NCBI RefSeq assembly: GCF_000246855.1
Contig: NC_016609.1
Span: 5,406,744 to 5,470,743, forward strand
Source of the DNA: Niastella koreensis GR20-10
Lineage (GTDB): Bacteria; Bacteroidota; Bacteroidia; Chitinophagales; Chitinophagaceae
Direction: 5' to 3'
Length of the DNA: 64,000 nucleotides
The notes under the pieces are model-generated. The model searched no databases and was not told where the DNA came from. It worked only from the letters and a program-made list of their open reading frames with translations. Of the stretch, positions 53,254-62,544 are shown one piece after another. Numbering within the stretch: position 1 is the stretch's first letter; the number at the start of each line of letters is the position of its first letter. Made by a program: the position numbers and the translations under genes.

Positions 53254-53919
53254 ATGGGCCCAAAATATTCGAGCAGCAGAGAAAATTACCTGAAAGCTAT
53301 TTTTCACCTGCAGGAAATACATGGCACGGTTACCACCAACCATGTTGCCGGTGAATTGCAAACCCGCCCTGCTTCAGTTACGGATATGTTGAAGAAACTG
53401 AAAGCGCAGAAATTATTATTGTATGAGAAATATAAGGGCTTTAAACTGAATACCGAAGGGCGTAAAGTAGCCCTGCAGATCATTCGTAAACACCGGTTGT
53501 GGGAATACTTCCTGGTGGAAAAACTGCATTTTCGCTGGGATGAGGTGCATGAAATTGCGGAGGAACTGGAACACATCAGCAGCAAAAAGCTGATTGACCG
53601 GCTCGATGAATTTTTAGGTTTCCCTAAAACTGATCCGCATGGCGATCCCATCCCCGACAGCCAGGGCCGCTGGACACTCACCCACCAGGTTGATCTGCTG
53701 AACCTGCCCATAAACCAGGTTGCCGAAGTAAGCGGCATTGGCGATCAGAGTGCTGAAATGCTGGAGCTGTTAAACCATAAGCACATTGCCATGGGCACCC
53801 GGCTGGAAGTAAAGAAAAAGTTTGCCTTTGATAATTCTTTGGAGATAAAGATCAAAAATCAATCCGAAACCATTAGTGAACACGTAGCAAAAAACGTATT
53901 TGTGAAATATGATGACTAG
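53254..53919 (+). CDS. DtxR/MntR-family metal-dependent regulator, 221 aa
   Basis: N-terminal winged helix (SSRENYLKAIFHLQEIHGTV... ASVTDMLKKLKAQKLL) and a dimerisation/metal domain (LWEYFLVEKLHFRWDEVHEI then AEELEHISSKKLIDRL, with the conserved Glu/His metal ligands). The C-terminal ~70 residues are an SH3-like FeoA-type domain (HQVDLLNLPINQVAEVSGIG). The gene overlaps the NRAMP transporter by 11 bases, and a perfect palindrome covers its promoter. It most likely controls manganese or iron uptake. Confidence 0.9.
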   Translation: MGPKYSSSRENYLKAIFHLQEIHGTVTTNHVAGELQTRPASVTDMLKKLKAQKLLLYEKYKGFKLNTEGRKVALQIIRKHRLWEYFLVEKLHFRWDEVHEIAEELEHISSKKLIDRLDEFLGFPKTDPHGDPIPDSQGRWTLTHQVDLLNLPINQVAEVSGIGDQSAEMLELLNHKHIAMGTRLEVKKKFAFDNSLEIKIKNQSETISEHVAKNVFVKYDD

Positions 53920-55798
53920 AATTAAGGGGGAAGCCTCGTTAAGTGATGTACACGAAAGCGTTGATGTATCCCGGAAAAAAATTGGCTGGAAAAAGGCGCT
54001 TGCATTTTTTGGCCCCGCTTACCTCGTTAGTGTAGGATATATGGATCCCGGCAACTGGGCAACCGACCTGGCCGGCGGCAGCCAGTTTGGCTACTCGCTC
54101 CTTTGGGTGTTGTTAATGAGTAACCTGATGGCGTTGTTACTGCAAGGCCTCTCCGCCCGCCTGGGTATTGTGCGTGGGCGCGACCTGGCGCAGGCTAACC
54201 GCGAAGCGTACGCCCGTCCCGTAAACTTAATGCTGTATGTGCTGGCTGAAATTGCCATTGCCGCCTGCGACCTGGCCGAAGTGCTGGGAATGGCCATTGG
54301 GATACAATTGCTCACCGGCCTGCCATTGATCTGGGGGGTAGCAATAACGGTGTTCGATACCATTTTACTGTTGTTATTACAAAAGCTGGGCATTCGCAAA
54401 ATGGAAGCCTTTATAATCGGGCTGATCGCCATCATTGGATTATCGTTCCTTGTGGAGATCCTTATTGCCAGTCCCGCGCCTGCAGCAATAGCAACGGGTT
54501 TCATTCCCCGTTTTGTGAATGATAATGCCCTGTACATTGCTATTGGCATCATCGGCGCCACGGTAATGCCGCATAATTTATACCTGCATTCCGCCCTGGT
54601 GCAAACCCGTAAGATCAACAGAACAAGAGAAGGCATTAAGCAGGCGTTAAAATTCAACTTTATTGATTCAACCATTGCCCTCAACCTCGCCTTCCTGGTA
54701 AATGCAGCCATTTTGATTTTGGCCGCCAAAGTATTTTTTGAAGTAGGCTACACCAATGTGGCTGAAATAAAAGATGCGCACCGGTTGCTGGATGAATTGC
54801 TGGGCAAGAACAACAAATTAGCCCCCATCTTATTTGCACTGGCGCTCATCGCGGCCGGACAAAGCTCAACAGTAACCGGAACACTGGCGGGGCAGATAGT
54901 AATGGAAGGCTACCTGCGCCTGCGCATCAACCCGTGGATGCGGCGGTTGCTCACCCGGTTATTGGCTATTATTCCTGCTATACTGGTAATTGCCATTGCG
55001 GGTGAACATGAGGTGGACAGCCTGCTGGTGCTAAGCCAGGTTATTTTAAGTATGCAGCTGGGTTTTGCCATTATTCCGCTGATCCATTTTGTAAGCGATA
55101 AAAAAACAATGGGCGAATTTGCCATCAAACCCTATGTACAGTTTGTTGCCTGGGTAGTGACCGCAATCCTGGTATACCTGAACATTCGCATGGTGCTTAA
55201 CGAAGCCGGTAAAGTGTTTTCGCAATCAGGTAACCTTGGCTGGGAAATATTGATCATTGTGGGCGGGGCGGCATTTCTCGGTTTGCTGGGGTACATTATC
55301 TTCCATCCCATCATTAATAAAAGAGCAAAGGAAACCTCTATTACCATACACCCGCACCTGGAAGGATTACAACAATTGACCATTCCCGCTTATAAAAAGA
55401 TTGCAGTAGCGCTGGATTTTGGTAAACACGACAATACCTTACTGGCGCATGCCATTGGGCAGGGCCAGGGCAATGCAGAATACCTGCTGATACACGTGGT
55501 GGAAAGCGCCTCGGCACGTTTGCTGGGCAAGGAAAGCGATGATTACGAAACGCAGCACGATGAAGCCCGTTTACAATTGTATGTACAACAATTACACGAA
55601 CAGGGGTTAACCGCCACCTGTCAGTTGGGTTTCCGGCACCGCTCCGAAGAAATAATACGCATCATCAACGAAGCCCAGGCCGATATGTTAGTCATTGGCG
55701 CGCACAGGCATAGCGGGTTGAAAGATTGGTTGTATGGGGAAACGATAAACTCTGTTAGACATGAGTTGAAGATTCCGATACTGGTAGTTAACTTATAA
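53909..55798 (+). CDS. mntH: NRAMP metal transporter fused to a USP domain, 629 aa
   Basis: A Mn2+/Fe2+ importer of the inner membrane with ~11 helices. The metal-site motifs are present: MDPGNWATDLAG (DPGN in TM1) and MPHNLYLHSALV (MPH in TM6). After the last helix, residues ~490-629 form a universal-stress-like nucleotide-binding domain (KKIAVALDFGKHDNTLLAHA, VIGAHRHSGLKDWLYGETIN). The gene shares 11 bases with the upstream DtxR-type regulator, so metal-controlled co-expression is expected. Confidence 0.93.
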   Translation: MMTRIKGEASLSDVHESVDVSRKKIGWKKALAFFGPAYLVSVGYMDPGNWATDLAGGSQFGYSLLWVLLMSNLMALLLQGLSARLGIVRGRDLAQANREAYARPVNLMLYVLAEIAIAACDLAEVLGMAIGIQLLTGLPLIWGVAITVFDTILLLLLQKLGIRKMEAFIIGLIAIIGLSFLVEILIASPAPAAIATGFIPRFVNDNALYIAIGIIGATVMPHNLYLHSALVQTRKINRTREGIKQALKFNFIDSTIALNLAFLVNAAILILAAKVFFEVGYTNVAEIKDAHRLLDELLGKNNKLAPILFALALIAAGQSSTVTGTLAGQIVMEGYLRLRINPWMRRLLTRLLAIIPAILVIAIAGEHEVDSLLVLSQVILSMQLGFAIIPLIHFVSDKKTMGEFAIKPYVQFVAWVVTAILVYLNIRMVLNEAGKVFSQSGNLGWEILIIVGGAAFLGLLGYIIFHPIINKRAKETSITIHPHLEGLQQLTIPAYKKIAVALDFGKHDNTLLAHAIGQGQGNAEYLLIHVVESASARLLGKESDDYETQHDEARLQLYVQQLHEQGLTATCQLGFRHRSEEIIRIINEAQADMLVIGAHRHSGLKDWLYGETINSVRHELKIPILVVNL

Positions 55799-55969
55799 GT
55801 TCAGAGTTCAGGGTTCCGAGTTCCGAGTTCAGAGTTCCGAGTTCAGAGTTCCTAGTTCAGGGTTCCGAGTTCAGAGTTCAGAGTTCCGAGTTCAGAGTTC
55901 CGAGTTCAGAGTTTCGAGTTCAGAGTTCCGAGTTTAAGAAACCTGGAACTTGGAACCTGGAACTCGGAA
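55799..55969. repeat. Large degenerate tandem repeat (GAGTTCAGAGTTCCGA type), foldback
   Basis: About a dozen copies of a ~14-base unit GAGTTCAGAGTTCC run from 55800 to ~55930. They are followed by the opposite orientation (CCTGGAACTTGGAACCTGGA then ACTCGGAACT), so AGTTCCGAGTT pairs with AACTCGGAACT. The element fills the space between the convergent NRAMP and Crp/Fnr genes. Confidence 0.9.
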
Positions 55970-56581
55970 CTATTTCTTCTGTAGCAACAGATGCTTCAAC
56001 CTACTAAAAGTTTCCGGCTTAATATTAAGGTAACTGGCTAAAACTTTCTGCGGAACTCTTTGTAACATATGCGGGTGATTATTCATATAATCTATAAAGC
56101 GATCGCGGGTGGAGGTAAGTAACTGATCAAAATAGCGGGCGTCTTTTTTAATGAACATTTCCATGATGATGATGCGGCCCAGGTTTTCCGCTTCGGGAAA
56201 TTTATTCATGGCCTCGTTCATACGATCGTGGTGGATAGATACCAGCACGGTAGGCTCCAGGGTTTGAATAACCACTTCAGAAGGCACCCGGTGGTGGAAA
56301 GATATTTCAGATTGGATAAAATGCCCTTCGGTGGCCAGTTGCAGGGTTACTTCGCCCCTGATGGAAGAAGGGATATATTTGCGAACGAGGCCCTTTATTA
56401 CCACATTCAGGTAGTCCTCCATTTCGCCCTGGTTTACCAGTTTTCTTTTTTTATCAAATTGGCGGATCTCCAGATAAGGTATCAATTGTTCCATCCCTTC
56501 GCGGCTCACACTTGAAAACCGCTGCAGGTATCCCAGTAGCAGTTCATAACATTCCCGGGCAACAATGTTTTTATCCCCCAT
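55970..56581 (-). CDS. Crp/Fnr-family regulator, 203 aa
   Basis: An N-terminal cyclic-nucleotide-binding-like barrel (KKRKLVNQGEMEDYLNVVIK) and a C-terminal winged helix ([20 protein letters not shown] then LKHLLLQKK). No Fnr-type cysteines are present. The effector is unknown. Its C-terminus is nearly identical to that of the neighbouring Crp/Fnr gene, so these are tandem paralogues. The two genes are nine bases apart on the same strand. Confidence 0.88.
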   Translation of the reverse strand: MGDKNIVARECYELLLGYLQRFSSVSREGMEQLIPYLEIRQFDKKRKLVNQGEMEDYLNVVIKGLVRKYIPSSIRGEVTLQLATEGHFIQSEISFHHRVPSEVVIQTLEPTVLVSIHHDRMNEAMNKFPEAENLGRIIIMEMFIKKDARYFDQLLTSTRDRFIDYMNNHPHMLQRVPQKVLASYLNIKPETFSRLKHLLLQKK

Positions 56582-56590
56582 AAATTTTTA

Positions 56591-57190
56591 TCATTTAAGA
56601 TAAGGAGCATCTGATTTTTTACTTCTCAGCAAATGCTTAAGCCGGCTGAACGTTTCCGGTTTTATGTTCAGGTAAGATGCCAGGTATTTTTGGGGCACCC
56701 GTTGAAACAATTCCGGGTTTTCATTCATAAAACGCAAAAATCGCTCTTTTGTGCTATACCGGATGCGTTCCAGTTCCCACATTTCTTTCTGCAAAAACAG
56801 CTCGGTAATGATCAGGCGGCTCAAACGTTCCAATTTAGGGTAGCGGCTGTATAATTGTTCGGCCCTGTCGTGGGCAAGGGAGTAAAAAGTGGTAGGTTCT
56901 ATGGTCTCAATTACATAGGTGCTCGGCATTCCGGAAAAGTACGATACGGAAGAAGAGATGAGCTCTCCTTCTTTCGCTATCTGGGTTATTATCTCTTCTT
57001 TACCTTTTAGAAAAAATTTTCGGGCTAACCCCTTTATTACGAAGTATAAATACTTCTCAGATTCCCCAATGTCAGTTAGCCGAACTTTTTTATCAACCTG
57101 TCTTACTTCAATCGAATTGATAAGGGCCTCCAGTTCTTCTGCCGGAAGATCGATAAACTGGTCTATATACTTTTGTAATATAGCAACCAT
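56591..57190 (-). CDS. Crp/Fnr-family regulator, 199 aa (paralogue)
   Basis: Same layout as the 55970-56581 product: barrel ([20 protein letters not shown]), then [20 protein letters not shown], then the DNA-binding end [20 protein letters not shown] followed by [11 protein letters not shown]. It is upstream of its paralogue on the same strand and would be transcribed first. Effector unknown. It diverges from icd. Confidence 0.88.
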   Translation of the reverse strand: MVAILQKYIDQFIDLPAEELEALINSIEVRQVDKKVRLTDIGESEKYLYFVIKGLARKFFLKGKEEIITQIAKEGELISSSVSYFSGMPSTYVIETIEPTTFYSLAHDRAEQLYSRYPKLERLSRLIITELFLQKEMWELERIRYSTKERFLRFMNENPELFQRVPQKYLASYLNIKPETFSRLKHLLRSKKSDAPYLK

Positions 57191-57343
57191 ACTGCAAGTT
57201 AGAATTTATCAACAATTATTAGTTTGGTTTAACCGGGAGCCTCATTTTATTAAGTACAACTATGTACGGGCCGATGGAAAAACATCATACCTGTACGCTG
57301 TTTGGGAGCTAAAAAGCCTTTTGCCCATTTGGCCATTCTGCTG

Positions 57344-57351
57344 TAGGTTTG
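57344..57351 (+). promoter_or_regulatory. -7 promoter box (TAGGTTTG) of icd
   Basis: TAGGTTTG, with a TTTG -33 element at 57320-57323 (20 bases between), gives a complete Bacteroidota-type promoter 32 bases before the ATG at 57384. Confidence 0.75.
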
Positions 57352-57383
57352 CACCCTTATTTGAAGGCAAAAAAAAAGCATCT

Positions 57384-58619
57384 ATGGCACAAAAAATCAA
57401 TGTACAGAATCCTGTTGTAGAACTGGATGGCGATGAAATGACACGCATTATCTGGAAGTTCATCAAGGACAAACTCATCCTTCCCTACGTAAACGTCGAT
57501 ATTAAATACTTCGACCTGGGTGTTGAATACCGCGACAAAACCAATGACCAGGTTACTATTGATGCCGCCAATGCTATCAAACAGTATGGCGTAGGGATCA
57601 AATGTGCTACTATCACCCCCGACGAGGCCCGCGTAAAAGAGTTCTCCCTGAAACAAATGTGGAAGAGCCCCAATGGTACCATCCGTAATATCCTGGACGG
57701 TACAGTTTTCCGTGAGCCCATCGTAATCAACAATATCCCCCGCCTGGTTACCAACTGGACTGCCCCTATTATCGTTGGCCGTCACGCTTTTGGTGATCAA
57801 TATCGCGCTACTGATACTGTTATCAAAGGAAAAGGCAAATTAACCATGACCTTTACTCCTGAAGGCGGTGGCGAACCACAAACTTTTGAAGTATTCAATT
57901 TCAAAGGTGATGGCGTTGCCATGACCATGTACAATACCGATGAAAGCATCGCGGGTTTTGCCCGTAGCTGCTTTAACATGGCCCTCGCAAAAAAATGGCC
58001 TTTGTACCTGAGCACCAAAAATACCATCCTGAAAAAGTACGATGGCCGTTTCAAAGATATTTTTGAAGAGATCTTCAACAACGAATTTAAACAAGCCTTC
58101 GATGCTGCAGGTATCGTGTACGAGCACCGCCTCATCGATGACATGGTTGCCAGCGCCCTTAAATGGAATGGCAATTTTGTATGGGCCTGCAAAAACTACG
58201 ATGGCGACGTACAAAGCGATACAGTTGCACAAGGCTTTGGTTCTCTGGGTTTAATGACGTCTGTATTAATTACTCCTGATGGTAAAACCATGGAAGCGGA
58301 AGCTGCTCACGGCACCGTAACCCGTCACTATCGCGACCACCAGAAAGGCAAACCAACCAGCACCAACCCCATCGCATCTATCTTTGCATGGACAAGAGGT
58401 TTGGCTTTCCGCGGTAAACTGGACGGCAACCAGGCCCTTATCGACTTCTGCAACACATTAGAGTCTACTTGTATAGAAACAGTTGAAAGTGGTAAAATGA
58501 CTAAAGATCTGGCCGTTTGTATTCATGGAAATAAGGTAGAACATGGAAAAGATTTCCTGTATACCGAAGAATTTCTGGATGCAATAGACACCAACCTGAA
58601 AAAGAAAATGAGTCTGTAA
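57384..58619 (+). CDS. icd: NADP-dependent isocitrate dehydrogenase (eukaryote-like homodimeric type), 411 aa
   Basis: Converts isocitrate to 2-oxoglutarate in the TCA cycle. The diagnostic N-terminus is [40 protein letters not shown] and YKDDMVAS-type [14 protein letters not shown] (metal and substrate residues) are followed by [18 protein letters not shown] (NADP) and [17 protein letters not shown]. The start at 57384 is fixed by the promoter; the frame continues ~155 codons upstream without family similarity. It ends in a strong terminator. Confidence 0.96.
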   Translation: MAQKINVQNPVVELDGDEMTRIIWKFIKDKLILPYVNVDIKYFDLGVEYRDKTNDQVTIDAANAIKQYGVGIKCATITPDEARVKEFSLKQMWKSPNGTIRNILDGTVFREPIVINNIPRLVTNWTAPIIVGRHAFGDQYRATDTVIKGKGKLTMTFTPEGGGEPQTFEVFNFKGDGVAMTMYNTDESIAGFARSCFNMALAKKWPLYLSTKNTILKKYDGRFKDIFEEIFNNEFKQAFDAAGIVYEHRLIDDMVASALKWNGNFVWACKNYDGDVQSDTVAQGFGSLGLMTSVLITPDGKTMEAEAAHGTVTRHYRDHQKGKPTSTNPIASIFAWTRGLAFRGKLDGNQALIDFCNTLESTCIETVESGKMTKDLAVCIHGNKVEHGKDFLYTEEFLDAIDTNLKKKMSL

Positions 58620-58658
58620 TACACATCAGATCAACATAATAAACAGGTTATACATTAA

Positions 58659-58693
58659 TAAAAAGCGTTCCATTTTACCTGGAACGCTTTTTA
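58659..58693 (+). terminator. Intrinsic terminator after icd
   Basis: AAAAAGCGTTCCA and TGGAACGCTTTTT form a perfect 13-pair stem with a seven-base loop and a T-run. Confidence 0.95.
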
Positions 58694-59428
58694 TTTTGCC
58701 CCCAAAATCCACGCTCATGGTTTTTGGGGATTTTTTTTTTCGCCCAAAAAAGAAGGCCCTCCCGAACAGACGGGAAGACCTTTTGTGATGATAATACCCC
58801 TTAACTTACCTATTTTAATCAGTTCCGAGTTCCAAGTTCAGAGTTCTTTGTTGCCGCGCCCTCGTTGCCTTGATGCCTTGTTCCCTCGTTGCCTAGACTA
58901 CATCAATTATGCCCGGCGCCCCTCATTACCGTAGAATTACTGTTAACAAAACCATAAAGGTCTCCTCCCATGGCTGGAACCGGGAGAAGACCAGTAATGA
59001 TTGATTAAACCCTAAACTATGTACAGAAAAGATGCAGGAACCACTTGTTTGCTTAGCGGTTAATCATCACCTTGTTATACAGGGTCGATGATCTATTTTA
59101 ATTGACAGGCCACGCAATAAATCCGTTGCGCCCTCAGTTTAGTAAGAGTGTTAAAGATTCAATAATGTATGTGAAAACATCGAAGCATGCGGGAGAAGCG
59201 GTGTGATTTTTTCTTAAGTTACACCTTGAATGCCAATGTAAAAGGTAGTCAAAAACACGGGCTTAAACATTACGGTAAAAAATATTTTGCCAATAGTTTT
59301 AAAAGCCCGAACGTTAAAGACGGAATGTGAAAAATACTATTCCAGTATAAAAATTTTCTTGCCAGGGGAACGCCTATGTACACGTGAAGGATTAAACAAA
59401 AGTACGGCCGGCGTTCCTATTTTATTTT

Positions 59429-59467
59429 CAAAAAGAAGGCCCGATCGCATCGCGAGCGGGCCTTCTT
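59429..59467 (-). terminator. Intrinsic terminator after the hexosaminidase gene
   Basis: Minus strand AAGAAGGCCCG and CGGGCCTTCTT form an 11-pair stem with a loop, followed by TTTTT. Confidence 0.85.
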
Positions 59468-59469
59468 CA

Positions 59470-59517
59470 TTATCGAATTATCGAATTATCACATTAGCAA
59501 ATTATCACATTAGCTAA
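59470..59517. repeat. Short intergenic repeat (AATTATCACATTAGC type)
   Basis: ATTATCGAATTATCGAATTA then TCACATTAGCAAATTATCAC ends at the stop codon of the hexosaminidase gene. A different unit from the GAAC family, but the same arrangement. Confidence 0.7.
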
Positions 59518-61434
59518 TTATTTCTTCTTGTCAGCCCTGGCTTTGAGGGTCGCTACCGGCATAGTTATCATGCGGCCGATAGGGTTTTTACCTCTGTAAG
59601 TTATTACCCGCATGGTGCTTGCATCTTTAGGCACCAGCACCGGCTGGGTGTATTTGGGGTAGAACCGGTCGGGGAATGAATTATCAAAACTGTAATAAAT
59701 ATCCAGTCCTTCTATTTCGGTGCTCAGGTCTACTTTCAGCAAATCGCCCTCCTTGCTCACATCAAAAATAGGATCATACATACTGGGCGCGTATTTGATC
59801 TCGGCTTCATCAAAACGGCCAAAATGATCTTCAACCCGGCGTATAAAGTCGTTCCAGTTCTTTTTGTCGGCGGGCGTCCAAACACACTCAGCCACCGCAA
59901 AAGCGCGGGGCCAGGTCATATATTGCGCATGACGCATATTGTAGACCTGTTCTGTCCACAGGTTGGCCTGTCCACCCTTAATGTATTTCGGATCCGCGCC
60001 TTCAGGAACCGGCTCAAAAGCATAGCTGCTTTTTAACCGTACGGTTTTATACACGGGAGGCTCAATGGCGCCATCGCCCTGCATCAGGTCGATGTAAACA
60101 TTATTATTAGGGCTCATCACTACATCATGCTGCATTTTGGCTGCTTCTGCCCCACCCGAAGAACCACGCCAGCTCATTACAGCTGCATTGGGGGCCAGAC
60201 CGCCTTCCAGGATCTCATCCCAGCCAATCAGTTTTTTTCCTTTCGATTCAATGATCTTTTCTACCCGTTTTACAAAATAGCTTTGCACCTCATGCATGTC
60301 TTTCAACCCCTCTTTTTGCATCAGTTGTTTTATGGCGTCGCTTTTCTCCCAGAAGTTCTTGGCGCACTCATCACCACCCATATGAATGTATTCAAAGGGG
60401 AACAGCTGCGCGATTTCGCCAAACACTTTATCCAGCAATTCATATACTTTATCATTGGCGGGGCACAGGGTATTATCAACCAGGGCAGAAAAAGTACCAT
60501 CGCCCCACTGCATAAATTTTTCGCCGGCGCTAACGTGGTAAGTTCCCGGTGTACACGACAATTCAGGATAGCTGGCTACCGCAGCCATGCTGTGACCGGG
60601 CACGTCTACTTCGGGCAAAATATTCACAAATCGGTCAGCCGCATATTTTATCAGCTCCTTAATATCATCCTGCGTATAAAACCCGCCATAGGTGCGCGGC
60701 TCATTTTCTGCCGGTGGTGTTAACGTGCCGAATGTACCGGTTCTGTCTACGCGCCAGGCGCCCACCTCGGTTAATTTAGGCAGCGATTTTATTTCAATGC
60801 GCCAGCCCTGGTCGTCGGTAAGGTGCAGGTGCAATAAGTTGTATTTATACTTCACCATATCATCTATATACTCTTTCACCTGTTCTTTGGTAAAGAAGTG
60901 ACGCACCACATCAAACATCAAACCGCGCCAGGCAAAACGCGGGTAATCCATAATATGTACCCCGGGAATAACCCAGTTGGTTTTCTTTACCACTGTTTTG
61001 CTTTCAATTTCTTTGGGCAGCAGCTGAACTAAAGTTTGCATCCCATAAAACAACCCGGCCGGGTCGTTGGCAGAAACCCGCACCCCGGCGGCTGTTACGT
61101 CAATCGTATAACCTTCTTTTCCTATATTTTTATCGGCCGTGTGGTTCAGAGTAAAACTGATTATATTGCTTTTAACTGCCGGCGCCGCCTGCGCCATCGT
61201 AAAACCGGAGGCCTTTTTTACCTGGCTGCTAAAATAACCGGCAACACGTTGCACATCGGCATTTTTAGCATCCGCCACTATTTTGGTTTGATTATTAAGC
61301 ACAAAACGGGCGGTCTTTTTTTCAAGGGAAACCGGCTGCGGAATAATGGAGATGTCTGAAGTGGTTTGAGATACGGCTACAGCAACCATCCAGAAACTGG
61401 CAAATAACAAGCTGAGTGATTTCATTTTAGGCAT
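59518..61434 (-). CDS. Beta-N-acetylhexosaminidase (GH20), 638 aa
   Basis: The signal peptide ends near AVSQ. An N-terminal GH20b domain (~30-155) is followed by the GH20 barrel: PRFAWRGLMFDVVRHFFTKE, HLHLTDDQGWRIEIKSLPKL, DVPGHSMAAVASYPEL and YIHMGGDECAKNFW with the catalytic Asp356-Glu357 pair. A small C-terminal beta domain (FDNSFPDRFYPKYTQPV) closes it. It removes GlcNAc from chitin or host/cell-wall glycans outside the cytoplasm. An internal ATG at 61425 is an alternative start. Confidence 0.93.
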   Translation of the reverse strand: MPKMKSLSLLFASFWMVAVAVSQTTSDISIIPQPVSLEKKTARFVLNNQTKIVADAKNADVQRVAGYFSSQVKKASGFTMAQAAPAVKSNIISFTLNHTADKNIGKEGYTIDVTAAGVRVSANDPAGLFYGMQTLVQLLPKEIESKTVVKKTNWVIPGVHIMDYPRFAWRGLMFDVVRHFFTKEQVKEYIDDMVKYKYNLLHLHLTDDQGWRIEIKSLPKLTEVGAWRVDRTGTFGTLTPPAENEPRTYGGFYTQDDIKELIKYAADRFVNILPEVDVPGHSMAAVASYPELSCTPGTYHVSAGEKFMQWGDGTFSALVDNTLCPANDKVYELLDKVFGEIAQLFPFEYIHMGGDECAKNFWEKSDAIKQLMQKEGLKDMHEVQSYFVKRVEKIIESKGKKLIGWDEILEGGLAPNAAVMSWRGSSGGAEAAKMQHDVVMSPNNNVYIDLMQGDGAIEPPVYKTVRLKSSYAFEPVPEGADPKYIKGGQANLWTEQVYNMRHAQYMTWPRAFAVAECVWTPADKKNWNDFIRRVEDHFGRFDEAEIKYAPSMYDPIFDVSKEGDLLKVDLSTEIEGLDIYYSFDNSFPDRFYPKYTQPVLVPKDASTMRVITYRGKNPIGRMITMPVATLKARADKKK

Positions 61435-61565
61435 TTAATTATAGATGACTATTTTTAAAATTAAGGGAATTTCGCCGCTCCCTTAGCAGAAAATTAATGC
61501 AAACGATTGATCCTCTTTATGGAATGATCATTAATTTGTAACTTCCCAAAAACAATCAAATACAC

Positions 61566-62396
61566 ATGAAGAAACTGCTTGTACCGACTGACTTCTCCGA
61601 CACATCAAAGAACGCAGCTATGTTTGCTGCGCAAATGGCCGCAGACATTCAAAACGCCAAGATTATATTAATTCATGTGTCTGATAAGATCACAGGTGGC
61701 TCAGACGGTTCACCGCTGACTGAAGATGATGATGACCGCCGGGTTATATTATCTCAGGCGCTGGACCAGTTAAAAGAAGAACTGTTGGCCGTAGCACCAA
61801 CGGCGCCCATTGAGTTTGCAATGGAAAAAGGTTCATCCCTGGTGGAGACCTTAACGCGCTATGTTCGCCATCAGGCTATTGACATGGTAGTGATGGGTAT
61901 TACCGGCGCAACCCGCCTCGAACAGATCTTTATGGGCAGCAACACCCTCGATATGGCCAAGGAAGGGGTTTGCCCGGTATTGATCATTCCGCCTGATGCA
62001 AAATACCGCACTATTAAAAACGTGGTACTGGCCAGCGACTTTAAAGAAGTAGATGTTACCATTCCGGTGGCTCCGCTGAAGGCTACGCTCGACCTGTTTA
62101 AACCAGCCCTGCATATTGTGAATGTGGACAGCGAACACTATGTAGAGCTGACCGATGAATACAAGGCAGAAAGAAAAAAACTGGAAACCATGCTCAAGGA
62201 TTATAAACCTGAGTTCTCTTTCATCAGGCAGTATGATTTCTTTGACGCCATCAGCCAGTTCGTGGAAGATAGAAATATCGATCTGATCTTTATTATCCCA
62301 AAAGACCGGTCATTTGTACCCAGTCTGTTCAAAACCAGCCATACAAAAAGACTGGCCTATCACAGCCACGTTCCTATTGTAGCGATACACGAATAA
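61566..62396 (+). CDS. Universal stress protein, two-domain, 276 aa
   Basis: Two USP-like Rossmann domains in one chain. The first (~1-145) carries the ATP-binding VVMGITGATRLEQIFMGSNT motif. The second (~150-276, VVLASDFKEVDVTIPVAPLK) is divergent, with LIFIIPKDRSFVPSLFKTSH in place of the nucleotide motif. Two-domain forms are common in Bacteroidota. Cytoplasmic; role in stress response is inferred. Confidence 0.9.
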   Translation: MKKLLVPTDFSDTSKNAAMFAAQMAADIQNAKIILIHVSDKITGGSDGSPLTEDDDDRRVILSQALDQLKEELLAVAPTAPIEFAMEKGSSLVETLTRYVRHQAIDMVVMGITGATRLEQIFMGSNTLDMAKEGVCPVLIIPPDAKYRTIKNVVLASDFKEVDVTIPVAPLKATLDLFKPALHIVNVDSEHYVELTDEYKAERKKLETMLKDYKPEFSFIRQYDFFDAISQFVEDRNIDLIFIIPKDRSFVPSLFKTSHTKRLAYHSHVPIVAIHE

Positions 62397-62416
62397 AGTG
62401 AGTTTACATTATATTA

Positions 62417-62447
62417 AAAGGCGTAATCATCAGATTGCGCCTTTTTT
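62417..62447 (+). terminator. Intrinsic terminator after the USP gene
   Basis: AAAAGGCGTAATC and GATTGCGCCTTTT form an 11-12-pair stem with a short loop and T-run. Confidence 0.88.
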
Positions 62448-62454
62448 GAATAAA

Positions 62455-62543
62455 AAAGCTGCAAGCTGTAAGCCATAGGCAATACACCCCAGCGCGGCAC
62501 CCGGGAACCCGAAACTCTGAACCTGGAACTCTGAACTAATAAA
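62455..62543. repeat. Intergenic degenerate repeat (GAACCTGGAACTCTGAAC type)
   Basis: An AAGCTGCAAGCTGTAAGCC block, then ACCCGGGAACCCGAAACTCT and GAACCTGGAACTCTGAACTA. It ends one or two bases before the LysR gene start and follows the block order of the 43240-43475 element. Confidence 0.85.
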
Positions 62544-62544
62544 A

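Larger units (their letters stand above)
58620..59517. other. Gene-poor stretch with terminators and repeats
   Basis: About 900 bases. After the icd terminator (58659-58693) there is an imperfect hairpin GGCCCTCCCG/CGGGAAGACC near 58755-58782. A short GAGTTCCAAGTTCAGAGTTC repeat and CTCGTTGCCTTGATGCCTTG units lie at ~58820-58895. No gene is supported; a 76-codon frame at 59287-59517 has no family features and overlaps a terminator. Confidence 0.5.

Noticed and set aside
56919-57383. 155-codon N-terminal extension of icd
   Set aside because: It overlaps the opposite-strand Crp/Fnr gene and the promoter of icd and has no similarity to the family.
59287-59517. 76-codon frame before the hexosaminidase gene
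   Set aside because: It overlaps a terminator hairpin and AATTATC repeats, with no recognisable family.
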